The notes beneath the pieces were generated by a model that ran no database searches, was not told the origin of the DNA, and saw nothing but the letters and a program-made list of their open reading frames with translations. A program made the translations under genes and the position numbers. From contig NZ_UPHU01000001.1 of the NCBI RefSeq assembly GCF_900566075.1, positions 4,340,325 through 4,404,324 on the forward strand: a stretch of DNA of 64,000 nt, in the 5' to 3' direction. Below are positions 1 to 10,203 of this stretch, in pieces. The first letter of the stretch is position 1. Each line of letters starts with the position of its first letter. Source of the stretch: Mycobacterium pseudokansasii (GTDB lineage: Bacteria > Actinomycetota > Actinomycetes > Mycobacteriales > Mycobacteriaceae).

Positions 1-3000
1 GTCAGGTACAACACGCCGTCGGGGTGGTGGTAGTGCACACCGCTGGCGATGATGCTGGTCGGGTTGTCCCGGACCACGTGCAGCACCGAGAAGCCCAACG
101 TGTCGCGGGTGAACCGGTCCGCGGTGTCCCACACCTTGCGGGCCGCCTTGGAGCGCGCCCGCACTTCCATGCCCATGCCCTTGTGCTGAATGCCTTGGCC
201 GGGAAACGCATAGACCGTCTTGGGTGCGGCCAGACGCGCGGTCGCCGACATCACCAGATCCGACCCGATGCGCGCGGTCACTTCCAAAATCTCTGCACCC
301 CGGTCGATTCCGACGCGCTCAACGCGGAAGTCCACCTCGTCACCGGGACTCACCATGCCCAGGAACCGCGCGGTCCAGCCGATGAGCCGGGCCGGCGGAC
401 GGGCCTGCCCATCGGTGGCGGTCACCACGTGCTGTGCGGCGGCCGACAGCCACATGCCGTGCACGATGGGCGATTCCAGCCCCGCAAGCAGCGCGGCCGC
501 CCGGTCGGTGTGGATGGGGTTGTGGTCGCCGGACACCACCGCGAACGGGCGCATGTCGACCGGCGCGGTCAGGGTGACGTCACGGCGGCGGCGGCGCGGG
601 GTGTCGGTGGCGTTCTCCGATACCGCGCCACCGGCCCGCACCGGGTCGGCGAGTTCAGCCGCCCCGGTTCGGCCGAGGATGGCGAACCGCTCCTCGAGGA
701 CGGCGATCGCTTCGCTGTCGGGCCCGGCTACCGTCACCGAGACCGCCACCACCCGGCCCACCTCGGTGTCGAGGGCTTTCAATGCCGTTGCGGTGATGGT
801 CAATTGGGCGTGGGTCGCGGGCAAGGTGTCGACCATGCGGACGGCATGGTCCAGGTGGACCAGGTTGAGCAGGCCTTCCACCACGGGTACACCGGTGTCG
901 GTAACCGCCGATCCGATCGCCGCGAAAACGGCCGGCCAGCACCGGCCGACCAACGCGTCGGGCACGGTGGTGAGGCTGGGCGCCAGCGGCTCGCCGAAGG
1001 TGGCGGTGACACCGGTGTGGTCGGCGACCTTCTCCGGGTCCCAGTCGACGGTGACCCGGGCCACTCCGTCGGTGACCGGCGGCAGCAGCTCCGGCCCGTC
1101 GGCGCCGGCGGCAATCGCCAGCACCGAGCGCATCGCGGTGGCAGCGTCCTCGGTGCAGACCACCGGGATACCGCCGTCAACGGTGTTGGGCGGCAGGGTG
1201 AACCGGATGTCGATCCAGGTGCCCGACACCGGCACGCTCAACACCACATCCGCCCCGTCCTTGCCGTCGATCTGCAGCCGGGATCCGGTGGAAGAGTGTG
1301 TGGCACGGGAGTTTTCGGGTCCATCGTGCACCTGCCAATCGCTTGGCTCGGCGATCCGGTGCACCGGATTGATGGCGGTGCGGCCGGCCCACAACACGTC
1401 GGGTGCGTCGAGCACGACGGCCAGCGGTCCGGTGACGTCGGGACGGCCCAACCGGCGCGACGTGACGTCCTTGACTTCACCGTCGGCGGACAGCACCTCG
1501 TCGATGGCGGCCTGCTCGAAGCGATCCAGCAGCTCACCCACCGGCTCGTCCATGCGGGTGATACCGGCCACCGCCGCCGGGCCCGGGATGATGCACACCT
1601 GGTCGGCGTCGTAACGGGCGTCGTGGGCCTGCCACAACGAGTCACTGCGCCACCAGCGCCGGACGTCCTTGTCGATCACCGGCACGAAGTTCACCGGCTT
1701 GCCAAGGGTCTTGCACAGGGTGACAAAGAACGAGACGTCGGCCGGGTGCAGTTGGACGGCTTCGGCATCCGGGTACCGGGCGAGCAGGGCAACAACAGCC
1801 TCAGTGGGCCGCTCCAGCAACGCCGGGTCAGTGAAGATGGTCTCGATAGGGCCGAAATCCTTTGGATGCAAACGAGCTTCGGCGCGCTGCAGCATCTGCT
1901 CGAAGCGGTCGCGCCAGGTGTCGGCCAGCCAGGGGCTGCCCGGCCCCAAGACCCCGGCGGTGTCGGCCGTCGAATTGCCTTCGCCGATGGTCAGTTCCAC
2001 GTAACGCCGCAGCCACTGCAGGTAGGTCATCTCCGCGACGTCGCCGAAGTAGGGCTTGGCGGTCTTGGCCATGGCCGCGATGATCTCGTCGCGGCGCTGC
2101 GCCACCGCCTCGGCGTCGCCGGCGACCTCGTCGAGCAACTGGCCGCACCGCGACGCCGAGTTGTCGATCTCATGGATGTCGGCGCCGAGCTGGCTGCGGC
2201 TGGAAGCCATGCCGCCCTGGGCCTTTCCGGCGCTGATCCACTCGCCGGTGCCCTGGGTTTCGACCAGCATCCGCTTGACCGAGGGTGACGTGGTGGACTC
2301 CAAGGTCGCCATCGCCGCGGTGCCCACCAGGATCCCGTCGATCGGCATCAACGGGAAGCCGTAGGACTGCGCCCAGCGCCCGGACAGGTATTCGGCCGCG
2401 CGCTCGGGGGTGCCGATGCCGCCGCCGACGCAGACCGTGATGTTGGCGCGCGAGCGCAGCTCGGAGTAGGTCGCCAGCAGCAGGTCGTCGAGGTCCTCCC
2501 AGGAGTGGTGGCCACCGGCGCGGCCGCCCTCGACGTGCATGATCACCGGCTTGGTGGGCACCTCGGTGGCGATGCGGATCACCGAACGGATCTGCTCGAT
2601 GGTTCCGGGTTTGAACACGACATGGCTGATCCCGATGTCGTTGAGCTCGTGGATCAGCTCGACGGCTTCCTCGAGATCCGGGATGCCGGCGCTGATCACC
2701 ACACCGTCGATCGCCGCGCCGGACTGGCGCGCCTTCTGCACCAGCCGCTTGCCGCCGATCTGAAGCTTCCACAGGTACGGGTCGAGGAAGAGCGCATTGA
2801 ACTGGTAGGCCCGGCCCGGCTCCAGCAGACGGGACATCTCCTGGATGCGGTTGCGGAAGACCTCTTCGGTGACCTGTCCGCCGCCGGCCAGTTCGGCCCA
2901 GTGCCCGGCGTTGGCCGCCGCGGCGACGATCTTGGCGTCGACGGTGGTCGGCGTCATCCCCGCCAGCAGGATCGGCGACCGTCCGGTAAGGCGGGTGAAC

Positions 3001-4230
3001 TTCGTCGAGAGCTTGACCCGGCCGTCGGGCAGGCGGACCACGGTCGGGGCGTAACTCGACCACGCCCGGGCCACCTCGGGCGTGGCCCCGACGGTGAAGA
3101 GGTTGCGCTGACCGCCGCGGGTGGCGGCGGGCACGATGCCGATACCCAGGCCGCGGATCACCGGTGCGGTCAGCCGGGTCAGGATGTCCCCGGGACCCAG
3201 ATCGAGAATCCACCGAGCTCCAGCGTCATGCACGCGGGTGATCTCGTCCACCCAGTCGACTTTGCGGACCAGGATGGATTCGGCCAGTTCCCGGGCCAAC
3301 GCGATATCGAGGCCGACTTTCTCGGCCCAGCTGCCGACGATGTCGATGCCGTCGCCCAGCCGCGGCGTGTGGAAGCCCACCTCTACCCGCACCGGCTCGA
3401 ATACCGGCGTGAAGACGTCGCCGCCACGGACCTTGTTCTTGCGGTCGGCTTCCTCCTTCTCCGAGATCTGACGGCAATACAGTTCGAAGCGCGAGAGCTG
3501 CTCGGGGGTGCCGGTGATGACGACCGAGCGCCGGCCGTTGCGAATGGACAGCACCGGTGGCAGCACCGTGCGCACGTCCTGGGCGAAGTCCTCGAGCAAT
3601 CGCTGGATGCGCTCGGGGTCGGCGTTGGTGACCGAGACCATCGGCGGGCGATCGCCGAGCACCGAGATCCCCCGCCGGCGCGCCACCAGTGTCCCGGCCG
3701 CGCCGATCAACTGGGCCAACGCCAGCAGCTCCACGTCGCGGGCGCCACCGGCCTTGAGTGCCTCCACCGCCAGCACCCCCTGGGAGTGCCCGGCCAGGGC
3801 AACCGGCGGGGTGGCAACCAGGTCCATACCCTGGCGGGCCAGGGCACGAATGGCGGCTATCTGCGTGAGCAGCACGCCCGGCACCGACACCGCGGACGAC
3901 GTCAGGTGCTTGTCCAGCGGGACCGCATCTTCGGCGGCCAGCGCACGTACCCACTGCAGCGGCTCGAAGCCGATCGGGCGGACCACGACCAGTTCCTTGG
4001 CAACGGGCTCGAGCAGCAGCTCCACCTCACCTGCCAGCGCGGCCAGCTCCGATTCGATCCCGGCCGCCGAAACCAGTTCCTCGAGCGTCTCCAACCAAGC
4101 GCTGCCCTGGCCGCCGAACGCAACCGCGAACGGCTCAGCGGCGGTCAGGCGATCGACCAGAGCATGGGCGCGATGCGGGCCGGTCCCGTCGTGGTCAGCT
4201 GACACGCGGTCGTGCTCGTGGATCGTCACC
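1..4230 (-). CDS. fas: type I fatty acid synthase, N-terminal ~1410 residues (gene runs off the left edge)
   Basis: Cytosolic multifunctional enzyme that makes C16-C26 acyl-CoAs, which feed mycolic acid synthesis. The reading frame from GTG at 4230 gives a protein starting MTIHEHDRVSAD and matches mycobacterial FAS-I (Rv2524c type) throughout. Visible in order are the acyltransferase with its GHSQG serine motif, the enoyl reductase region (ILLAGMTPTTVDAK, CVGGGIGTP), the hot-dog dehydratase (SGDHNPIHTDRAA) and the start of the malonyl/palmitoyl transferase (YAFPGQGIQHKGMGM). The GTG start has a GGGAG Shine-Dalgarno about 9 bases upstream. The full protein is about 3,080 residues, so ACP, ketoreductase and ketosynthase lie outside the window. 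High GC makes the opposite strand look open, but those frames are shadows. Confidence 0.97.
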
Positions 4231-4764
4231 GTCTTAATCTCCCTGTATGCGTCTGTACGTATCGGTTGGTTCGGCCGGACCGGACCGGGCCCTGCAGGGG
4301 CCTGTGAACTCCGGCCGATTCCGCATCGAATCTCAGCCGGAAAACGTCTGACCGGTGCGTTGTCGGCGGGCCGGCCCATGGACCGGGCGGCGCGACGGAC
4401 TGCATCGGCTCTATAAGAGTGTCATAAGGATCAGTCCACCTTTTTGACGCCGATCGGTTACTGGCGAGTTCTACGCGCGGGTAACCATGTCATCGGTAAC
4501 ACCGGGTTTCGCCGTCGGCGCGGGCGGGCGTAACAAACGTCCTGCGTGCAGGTGGTTACGGTCGAGTAGCCATAACTGCGCTGATCAAGGCAGTATTGTT
4601 ACCAAATCGTTATGTTGAAATTCTGCGCTGCGCCCGGCCCGTGACGTCGCATCTGCCGTCGCGCCGCGCAATCACCGCTTTTTGCGCCGCTGCGATCTAA
4701 GCGAACGAGTGTTTGCTGGAGCGTGCCGCACACAGGGCTTGACGGGCCTTGACGGGGCGGACAA
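4231..4764 (-). promoter_or_regulatory. fas upstream region with repeated GTAAC/GTTAC half-sites
   Basis: A 534-bp gap with no credible gene. It holds GGTTAC (4456-4461), GTAACC (4481-4486), GGTAAC (4495-4500), GTAAC (4530-4534), GTTAC (4555-4559) and GTTACC (4598-4603). Two inverted pairs (4456/4481 and 4530/4555) have the same 25-bp offset. fas is known to be controlled by the TetR regulator FasR in mycobacteria; that these repeats are its sites is inference. The half-sites lie about 225-375 bp upstream of the start codon, so the mRNA leader may be long. Confidence 0.4.
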
Positions 4765-5487
4765 TTAGGCCCACTGCCCGAATTGGGGCTTGAGGATCTC
4801 GTTGATATCCACGCCGACTCCGCCGACTTTGCGTTTGTCGATCTCGACCTGGTGCACATTGGCGGCCGGATGTGTGAACCCCTTCGGCGAACCCCAGTTG
4901 TGCTGCCAGAAATAAGAGCCCAACCCGTCATGCACCGCCCAGTCGATCGTCTTGGAGTTGGCGTACACGCCGGTGCGCTGATGCCCGATCACCGACTCCC
5001 AGGACCGCAGATACGGCGCGACCTGGTTCTTGTACTGCTCATATGACGGATCGTCGTCGATGGAGGCATAGATGGGAGCGCCCGCGGGGCCGCCCGCCGC
5101 GGTGTGCAACTCCATGCCCCGCGTGGCATGCTGAACACCTGCAGCCGCCCCGCCCAGCCAGTCGGACGTCCTGCTCTTGCCGAATTGGTAGCACGAAACG
5201 ATCTTGAGCCCGTTGCTGCTCAGATCGCGGGCCTCACCGAGTTGGATCGGCTTGCCCAGCATCCAGGTACCCCCTGGTCGCCGATCCGATACGTACCTGA
5301 TCGCCCCCACCGCCCCGGCGGCCCTGATCTGGCTGGCGGGGATGACTCCGGCCGAATAGTCCAACAAGATGCCCAGCGAACCCGCTGATGCCGGCGCGGC
5401 ACGCAACGACGCGGCCGCGACGCCAAGGCTCAGCAGGCCGGGCACCGCGGCCGCGAATTTGAGCACATCCCGCCGCGAGACCTCCAC
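4765..5487 (-). CDS. Tat-exported DUF1906 glycoside-hydrolase-like protein (Rv2525c-type)
   Basis: The 240-residue product starts MEVSRRDVLKFAAAVPG: a twin-arginine motif, a hydrophobic stretch and an AxA cleavage region near residue 35, so it should be exported by Tat. The mature part is a DUF1906/TIM-barrel glycoside-hydrolase-like domain (ILLDYSAGVIPASQIRAAG, YASIDDDPSYEQY, GVYANSKTIDWAV, YFWQHNW, VHQVEIDKRKVGGVGVDIN) with acidic residues as expected for a cell-wall glycan enzyme. M. tuberculosis Rv2525c is the clear counterpart and also sits upstream of fas in the same orientation. The GTG at 5487 is the only start that keeps the Tat motif. The actual substrate is unknown. Confidence 0.93.
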   Translation of the reverse strand: MEVSRRDVLKFAAAVPGLLSLGVAAASLRAAPASAGSLGILLDYSAGVIPASQIRAAGAVGAIRYVSDRRPGGTWMLGKPIQLGEARDLSSNGLKIVSCYQFGKSRTSDWLGGAAAGVQHATRGMELHTAAGGPAGAPIYASIDDDPSYEQYKNQVAPYLRSWESVIGHQRTGVYANSKTIDWAVHDGLGSYFWQHNWGSPKGFTHPAANVHQVEIDKRKVGGVGVDINEILKPQFGQWA

Positions 5488-5603
5488 AAGCCACAGAGTA
5501 CGACACCTACATCAATTGACTCATTGAGCTCGCCAGTCACATCTACATCACAATGTCACAACGTACGTTTGGGCGGGGTCGGCAGCCGATTCTTGTTGTC
5601 AAT

Positions 5604-5623
5604 GCAAAGTTAGTAAAGTTAGG
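5604..5623 (-). promoter_or_regulatory. site A of a shared 20-bp operator-like motif, upstream of Rieske oxygenase
   Basis: Read on the minus strand: CCTAACTTTACTAACTTTGC. It matches the motif (N)CTAW-N5-CTAW-N-WTAGS seen at five other catabolic promoters, with deviations in the right WTAGS arm. It ends 36 bp before the Rieske ATG at 5660, in the divergent gap with the Rv2525c-type gene. Function as an operator is inferred from recurrence. Confidence 0.5.
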
Positions 5624-5659
5624 GGCGAGCAGCCCGCACTCGATGCAACGGGGGTCGCG

Positions 5660-6808
5660 ATGGATCACCACCAGCTCATCGACCTCACCCGCCGTGCCCT
5701 GAAGCTCGCACGCGACCAGACGACCGACCTGGCGCCCTCGCAGCACACGGTCCGCGCGCGGGAGTACACCTCGCTCGAGCGACACGGCCGGGAGCGGGCC
5801 ATGGTGATGTCCTGCCCGCAACTGGTCGGCTACGTCTCCGAGCTTCCCCGGCCCGGCTCGTATTGCACCAAGACGGTGATGGGGCGATCCGTGCTGCTGA
5901 CCAGGACGTCGGACGGCTCCGTGCGGGCCTTCGACAATGTCTGCCTGCATCGGCAGGCGCAGGTGGCGACCGGGTGTGGCACCGCGAAGCGGTTTAGCTG
6001 CCCCTACCACGCCTGGACGTATGACAACAGCGGGCGATTGGTCGGACTGCCGGGCCGGGAGGGCTTTCCCGAGATGACGTTGAAGGACGACGGGTTGACC
6101 AGGCTTCCGGCCACCGAGTTCGCCGGTTTTCTGTGGGTTGCCCTGGATCCCGGCGCCACGCTGGACGTCGCAACACACCTGGGACCGCTGGCCGACGAAC
6201 TCGACTCGTGGGGAATCGGGCACTGGTCTCCGCTGGGTGAAAAGGTGCTCGACTCGCGGATCAACTGGAAGCTGGCGATCGACACCTTCTCGGAGAACTA
6301 CCACTTCGCCACGGTGCACAAGCAAACCTTCGCCACCATCGCCCGCAGCAATTGCACGGTTTTCGACTCCTATGGAGCACACCACCGATTGATCTTTCCG
6401 CTGAACACCATCATGGAGCTGGACACGGCGCCCGAGGACCAGTGGAATCCGTTTCACCACATGGTCGTGATCTACGCGCTGTTTCCCAACATCGTGCTGT
6501 CGGTGACGATCGCCAACGGCGAGCTGTTCCGCATTTACCCCGGTGAGCAACCGGGCCGATCCGTCACCGTCCACCAGAACTCCACGGCGCTGGACGTCTC
6601 GGATGAATCCGTGGCCGCCGGCGCCCAGGCCGTATTCGAGTACGCACACGCAACGGTCCGCGACGAGGACTATCGACTTGCCGAGTCGTTGCAAGCCAAC
6701 CTCGAATCAGGGGCACGGGAGCGACTGGTGTTCGGGCGCAATGAGCCGGGGCTACAGCATCGTCACCTCGCGTGGGAGCGCGCGCTCGACGGGTTGCACC
6801 GAGGCTGA
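5660..6808 (+). CDS. Rieske non-heme iron oxygenase, large (alpha) subunit
   Basis: Predicted terminal oxygenase that hydroxylates a cyclic substrate using O2 and electrons from a ferredoxin/reductase. The 382-residue protein has a Rieske [2Fe-2S] motif (C95-x-H97 ... C114-x2-H117) followed by the mononuclear iron motif SENYHFATVH near residue 215, as in aromatic ring-hydroxylating oxygenases and related terpenoid or choline-type enzymes. No small beta subunit or reductase lies beside it; a stand-alone Rieske ferredoxin is at 59.8-60.2 kb. It faces the convergent CrtC-like gene and is preceded by motif site A. It begins just past the conserved fas-Rv2525c block, so it marks the edge of the accessory catabolic region. 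Substrate unknown. Confidence 0.9.
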   Translation: MDHHQLIDLTRRALKLARDQTTDLAPSQHTVRAREYTSLERHGRERAMVMSCPQLVGYVSELPRPGSYCTKTVMGRSVLLTRTSDGSVRAFDNVCLHRQAQVATGCGTAKRFSCPYHAWTYDNSGRLVGLPGREGFPEMTLKDDGLTRLPATEFAGFLWVALDPGATLDVATHLGPLADELDSWGIGHWSPLGEKVLDSRINWKLAIDTFSENYHFATVHKQTFATIARSNCTVFDSYGAHHRLIFPLNTIMELDTAPEDQWNPFHHMVVIYALFPNIVLSVTIANGELFRIYPGEQPGRSVTVHQNSTALDVSDESVAAGAQAVFEYAHATVRDEDYRLAESLQANLESGARERLVFGRNEPGLQHRHLAWERALDGLHRG

Positions 6809-6845
6809 AGATTCGCAGCAAAAGGTCGAGAAGACTCCTGCCGAA

Positions 6846-8210
6846 TTACAGCTTCGCCGTGGGAGTCTCCCGCGTCAGCGAGCCGATGAGCGCGTGGAGA
6901 ACGTCACGGGAATCATGGTCGCAATCGTCCGGAAGCGCTGCTGATCCCGCCTGCAACATCTCCAGGGCCGGTCCGCGCTGGCCCGAAAGCACCAATGGCG
7001 TAACGCGTTCCACCAGGGCGGCCAGCTCCGGCGTCGGTGGCCGGGCGATCGCGACGGTCGCGGCCAGCACGTCGATCAGCTCCCAGTCGCGATACAACGC
7101 CAGCGACCGCTCGTAGAACGCAAAGGCGGTCACCGGCTTATCCTGCAGCGTGCCGCGGTAGTGGTAGGGGCCCTCCATGTATTCGATCGGCAGGCCATGG
7201 GCCGGAGCGGCCACCAGCGGCTCCCCGATGAGATCCAATTGCATTGTGGCGCACGTGATCCGGTGGCGGTCCGGCAGGTAGCGGACCGGTGTGATCGGCG
7301 GCAGGAGCGGCCGCACGGACTCCGGCCAGCGGACATAGCTGAGGATGGTGACGTCGACGTCCTCGGCGCACTGCGGCCGCCGGTCCGGGTCGGGGTAACT
7401 CGCCGTCACTCCGGTAAACGGTTGGACCGCATTGCCGTTCGTACGGTCGAACTGCCGCCAGATGCTCATGTCGACGCCGTTGTCGAAATGGATGGTGCGC
7501 CATTCGTGCGACCGGCCCCGCGGGTCTCCCCCGCCGCCGGCATACCTCGGGAACCACTGCCGGTCGATGTGCCCGGCCGTACCCGTGACCTGTTGGCTCA
7601 CCTCGCCCCAGTACAGCGTTCCGGTCATCGTCATTCCGGCATGGAAGTAGGAGCGGGTATCGGCCTGGCCGAAGCAGACGATCGTTCCGTTGTAGGCCGA
7701 CGCCCCCACCGGGGTGGGCGCGCGCGTCGGCGTCACGGCCAGATCCAGCCGCATCAATCGACCGGCCTGATCGGTTCCCACCAGATTGACCTGGTAGGTG
7801 TAGGGCAACAGGTCCCCATCGGCGTCACGGCAGGTGATCCATGACGCGGTGCCGGCGCCGCTCCGGTATTCGAGGTCGAGGTGTCCCGTGGCGGCCGACA
7901 GCTTGGGCTGGGCGTCGGGTGCCATGCTGGCCGGCGGCATGTCGTAGTCGGTGTAGGTGCCGTACTCGCCGGTGTCGAGGTCGAACAGCGCCAGCGTGTA
8001 GAAGTCGGCGACCACCGAGCCCCCGGGGCGGTTCTTGTTGAAAATGGTCAGGAACGCAAACGATCGGCCGCTCCCGGTTGTGTCCAGTTGGCCGGCGAGA
8101 AACCAGGTATCGGATTCCTGATCGGCGTGGGCGCCTTCGGCGGCGGGAAATTCCAGCGCGTTGTCGCCGGCTACCAGCTGGAACGGGTAACTGCGCCAGT
8201 CGCTGCTCAT
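6846..8210 (-). CDS. CrtC/AttH-like lipocalin-fold protein (carotenoid 1,2-hydratase-related)
   Basis: A 454-residue protein resembling the AttH/CrtC (hydroxyneurosporene synthase) family, a lipocalin-like double-barrel fold. The family signatures FHAGMTMTGTLYWGEVSQQ and GTAGHIDRQWFPRYAG are visible, followed by EWRTIHFDNGVDMSIWRQFD. CrtC members hydrate an isolated double bond of a carotenoid; other members are of unknown activity, so a hydratase role on a terpenoid-like substrate is possible but unproven. There is no signal peptide, so it is probably cytosolic. The C-terminal ~90 residues are an extra helical, leucine-rich extension. It is transcribed divergently from the aldehyde dehydrogenase, with motif site B between them. 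Confidence 0.75.
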   Translation of the reverse strand: MSSDWRSYPFQLVAGDNALEFPAAEGAHADQESDTWFLAGQLDTTGSGRSFAFLTIFNKNRPGGSVVADFYTLALFDLDTGEYGTYTDYDMPPASMAPDAQPKLSAATGHLDLEYRSGAGTASWITCRDADGDLLPYTYQVNLVGTDQAGRLMRLDLAVTPTRAPTPVGASAYNGTIVCFGQADTRSYFHAGMTMTGTLYWGEVSQQVTGTAGHIDRQWFPRYAGGGGDPRGRSHEWRTIHFDNGVDMSIWRQFDRTNGNAVQPFTGVTASYPDPDRRPQCAEDVDVTILSYVRWPESVRPLLPPITPVRYLPDRHRITCATMQLDLIGEPLVAAPAHGLPIEYMEGPYHYRGTLQDKPVTAFAFYERSLALYRDWELIDVLAATVAIARPPTPELAALVERVTPLVLSGQRGPALEMLQAGSAALPDDCDHDSRDVLHALIGSLTRETPTAKL

Positions 8211-8245
8211 GTCAGGCCTTCCCGGGCGCCGGACCGCGCTTTTTC

Positions 8246-8265
8246 GCTATGTTAGCATCAATAGC
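8246..8265 (-). promoter_or_regulatory. site B of the shared motif, between CrtC-like and aldehyde dehydrogenase genes
   Basis: Minus-strand reading GCTATTGATGCTAACATAGC; perfect GCTAT-N10-ATAGC outer palindrome, identical in arms to site F at 60227. It lies 36 bp from each of the two divergent start codons and could control both genes. Confidence 0.6.
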
Positions 8266-8300
8266 AAAGTTACTGTCGCCTGCCCCGAGGTGGTGCCCTG

Positions 8301-9791
8301 ATGACGGCAGAATCCCCGCGTCACAGGTATGACGAACTGTTCATCGGCGGGCGCTGGCGCAAACCCACCACGCCTGAGCGGCTTTCCGTCATTTCCCCGC
8401 ACTCCGAGCAACCCCTGGGCGAGGCACCGGCGGCCGGTCCCGGCGATGTCGAGGCGGCGGTGGCGGCCGCGCGGCAGGCGTTCGACCACGGTCCGTGGCC
8501 GCTGTGGGATCCGCAGAAGCGAATGAGCAAGATCGAGCAGCTGGCCGCCGTTTACGCGCGCCACCTCGACGACATGGCCGACTTGATTACCGCGGAGATG
8601 GGTTCGCCGCGCAGTTTCAGCAGGCTGGGCCAGGCTGCTGGTGCCGCGTCGATGATCCATCTGGCGTTGGCGTCCGCCCGGGACTTCCCGTGGGCAGAAC
8701 GGCGGCAGGGTGTGCTCGGCGAGGCGCACCTGCGTCGTGCGCCCGTCGGTGTGGTGGGCGCCATTGTGCCGTGGAACGTGCCGCAATGCCTGATCATGCC
8801 GAAGCTGATCCCGGCCCTGATCGCCGGCTGCACCGTCATCGTCAAACCCGCACCCGAAACTCCTTTGGACGCTTTGTGGTTGGCCGAGATGATCGAGCAG
8901 GTGGAGCTGCCCGAGGGCGTCGTCTCGGTGCTGACGGGTGGACCGGCTGCCGGCGAGGCGCTGGTGCGCCATCCCGGGGTGGACAAGATCGCGTTCACCG
9001 GCTCCAGCGCCACCGGCCGCCGGATCGCCGCGATCTGTGGAGAGCAGCTGAAACGGATCAGCCTGGAACTGGGCGGCAAGTCGGCCGCGATCATCCTCGA
9101 CGACGCCGACCTCGACAAGACCGTCGCGGGGTTGAAGACGGCCGGCCTGATGAACAACGGCCAGGCCTGTGTCGCCCAGACCCGCATCCTGGTCAGCGAA
9201 CGACGTCACGACGAAGTCGTCGACGCCCTTGCCGACATGATGGCAGCGCTGCAAGTTGGCGACCCCGCTGACGAAAAGACCGACATCGGGCCACTTGTCG
9301 CCCGCCGCCAACAGCATCGGGTTCAGGACTACATCAGGTCCGGGCGGCAGGAGGGGGCGCGCATCGTGGTCGGGGGCGAGGACAGCCCGGCCGAACGTGG
9401 TTGGTACGTGCGGCCAACGCTGTTCACCGGCGCCACCAACGACATGCGCATCGCCCGGGAGGAAATATTCGGCCCGGTGTTGACCGTGCTTACCTACCGC
9501 GACGAAGCGGACGCAATCCGGATCGCCAATGACAGCGACTACGGTTTGGCCGGTTCGGTCTGGACAGCCGACACCGCCCACGGCCTCGATATCGCCGCCC
9601 GGATCCGGACCGGCACCTACGGGATCAACATGTACATGCTCGACATCAGCACGCCGTTCGGCGGCTTCAAGAAGTCGGGCATCGGCCGCGAATTCGGGCC
9701 CGAGGGCCTAGCCGAATACGTCGAGCTGCAAGCGGTGCTATGCAACGGAAAAATGCCGCCGCTCAATGTTATTGCGGCAGCTGCAGGGTGA
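8301..9791 (+). CDS. NAD(P)-dependent aldehyde dehydrogenase
   Basis: A 496-residue member of the aldehyde dehydrogenase superfamily, oxidising an aldehyde to the acid (or acyl intermediate) in the cytosol. All catalytic landmarks are present: PWNVPQ with N159, the FTGSSATGR cofactor loop, the general base E256 in SLELGGKSA, the nucleophile C290 in NNGQACVAQTR, and EEIFGPVLTV. Overall it resembles the ALDH type acting on geranial or other hydrophobic aldehydes; the substrate cannot be fixed from sequence. The ATG at 8301 follows motif site B. Its 3' end overlaps the convergent MaoC-like gene by 23 bp. Confidence 0.95.
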   Translation: MTAESPRHRYDELFIGGRWRKPTTPERLSVISPHSEQPLGEAPAAGPGDVEAAVAAARQAFDHGPWPLWDPQKRMSKIEQLAAVYARHLDDMADLITAEMGSPRSFSRLGQAAGAASMIHLALASARDFPWAERRQGVLGEAHLRRAPVGVVGAIVPWNVPQCLIMPKLIPALIAGCTVIVKPAPETPLDALWLAEMIEQVELPEGVVSVLTGGPAAGEALVRHPGVDKIAFTGSSATGRRIAAICGEQLKRISLELGGKSAAIILDDADLDKTVAGLKTAGLMNNGQACVAQTRILVSERRHDEVVDALADMMAALQVGDPADEKTDIGPLVARRQQHRVQDYIRSGRQEGARIVVGGEDSPAERGWYVRPTLFTGATNDMRIAREEIFGPVLTVLTYRDEADAIRIANDSDYGLAGSVWTADTAHGLDIAARIRTGTYGINMYMLDISTPFGGFKKSGIGREFGPEGLAEYVELQAVLCNGKMPPLNVIAAAAG

Positions 9792-10203
9792 TCTCGACCG
9801 GACAGCACAACACGCCACGCTGATTGGACACCTCGATCCGGAGATCGACCAGATAACGCGGCGGGTCGACACTTTCATCACACCGCTTGGCCACCACCCG
9901 GGCCCGCCCCACCATGGTGTCGCCGGCATAGATCGAGCCGGCCAACCTCATGGAACGGCGTACCACCCGGCTGCCCGGACCCGCCCAGTCGGTCGCGATC
10001 CGGTCGGCAAAACCCGCGAGATGCATGGTGTTGACGAAAATCGTTGGATTTCCCTGGCTTTGGGCGTAGGCCGGATCAAAATGGCCCGGAAAATAGTCCC
10101 AGGTCGCCCCGGCGTTCTCCACCACCCGCTGATAACTGATCTGGTCGACGACCTCGGGCAGCTCGGTCGGAACGGTGATTTCGTTCCACGCCAGATCGGT
10201 CAC
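9769..10203 (-). CDS. MaoC-like hot-dog dehydratase, catalytic half
   Basis: A 144-residue single hot-dog domain. The hydratase-2 motif is present as DYFPGHFDPAYAQ (D36, H41), followed by the typical NTMHLAGFADRIATDWAGPGSRVVRRSMRLAGSI core. MaoC enzymes add water to enoyl-CoA. It starts with an ATGA overlap on the stop of the gene before it, whose product is a second hot-dog domain lacking the motif, so the two should form a heteromeric hydratase, as known for several mycobacterial steroid- and fatty-acid hydratases. Last gene of the minus-strand operon that begins near 14000. Confidence 0.85.
   Translation of the reverse strand: MTDLAWNEITVPTELPEVVDQISYQRVVENAGATWDYFPGHFDPAYAQSQGNPTIFVNTMHLAGFADRIATDWAGPGSRVVRRSMRLAGSIYAGDTMVGRARVVAKRCDESVDPPRYLVDLRIEVSNQRGVLCCPVEITLQLPQ

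Noticed and set aside
24..4202. Very long plus-strand open frames opposite fas (up to 754 and 565 codons)
   Set aside because: They are antisense shadows of the fas frame in GC-rich DNA; they have no domain, and the minus frame matches FAS-I throughout.
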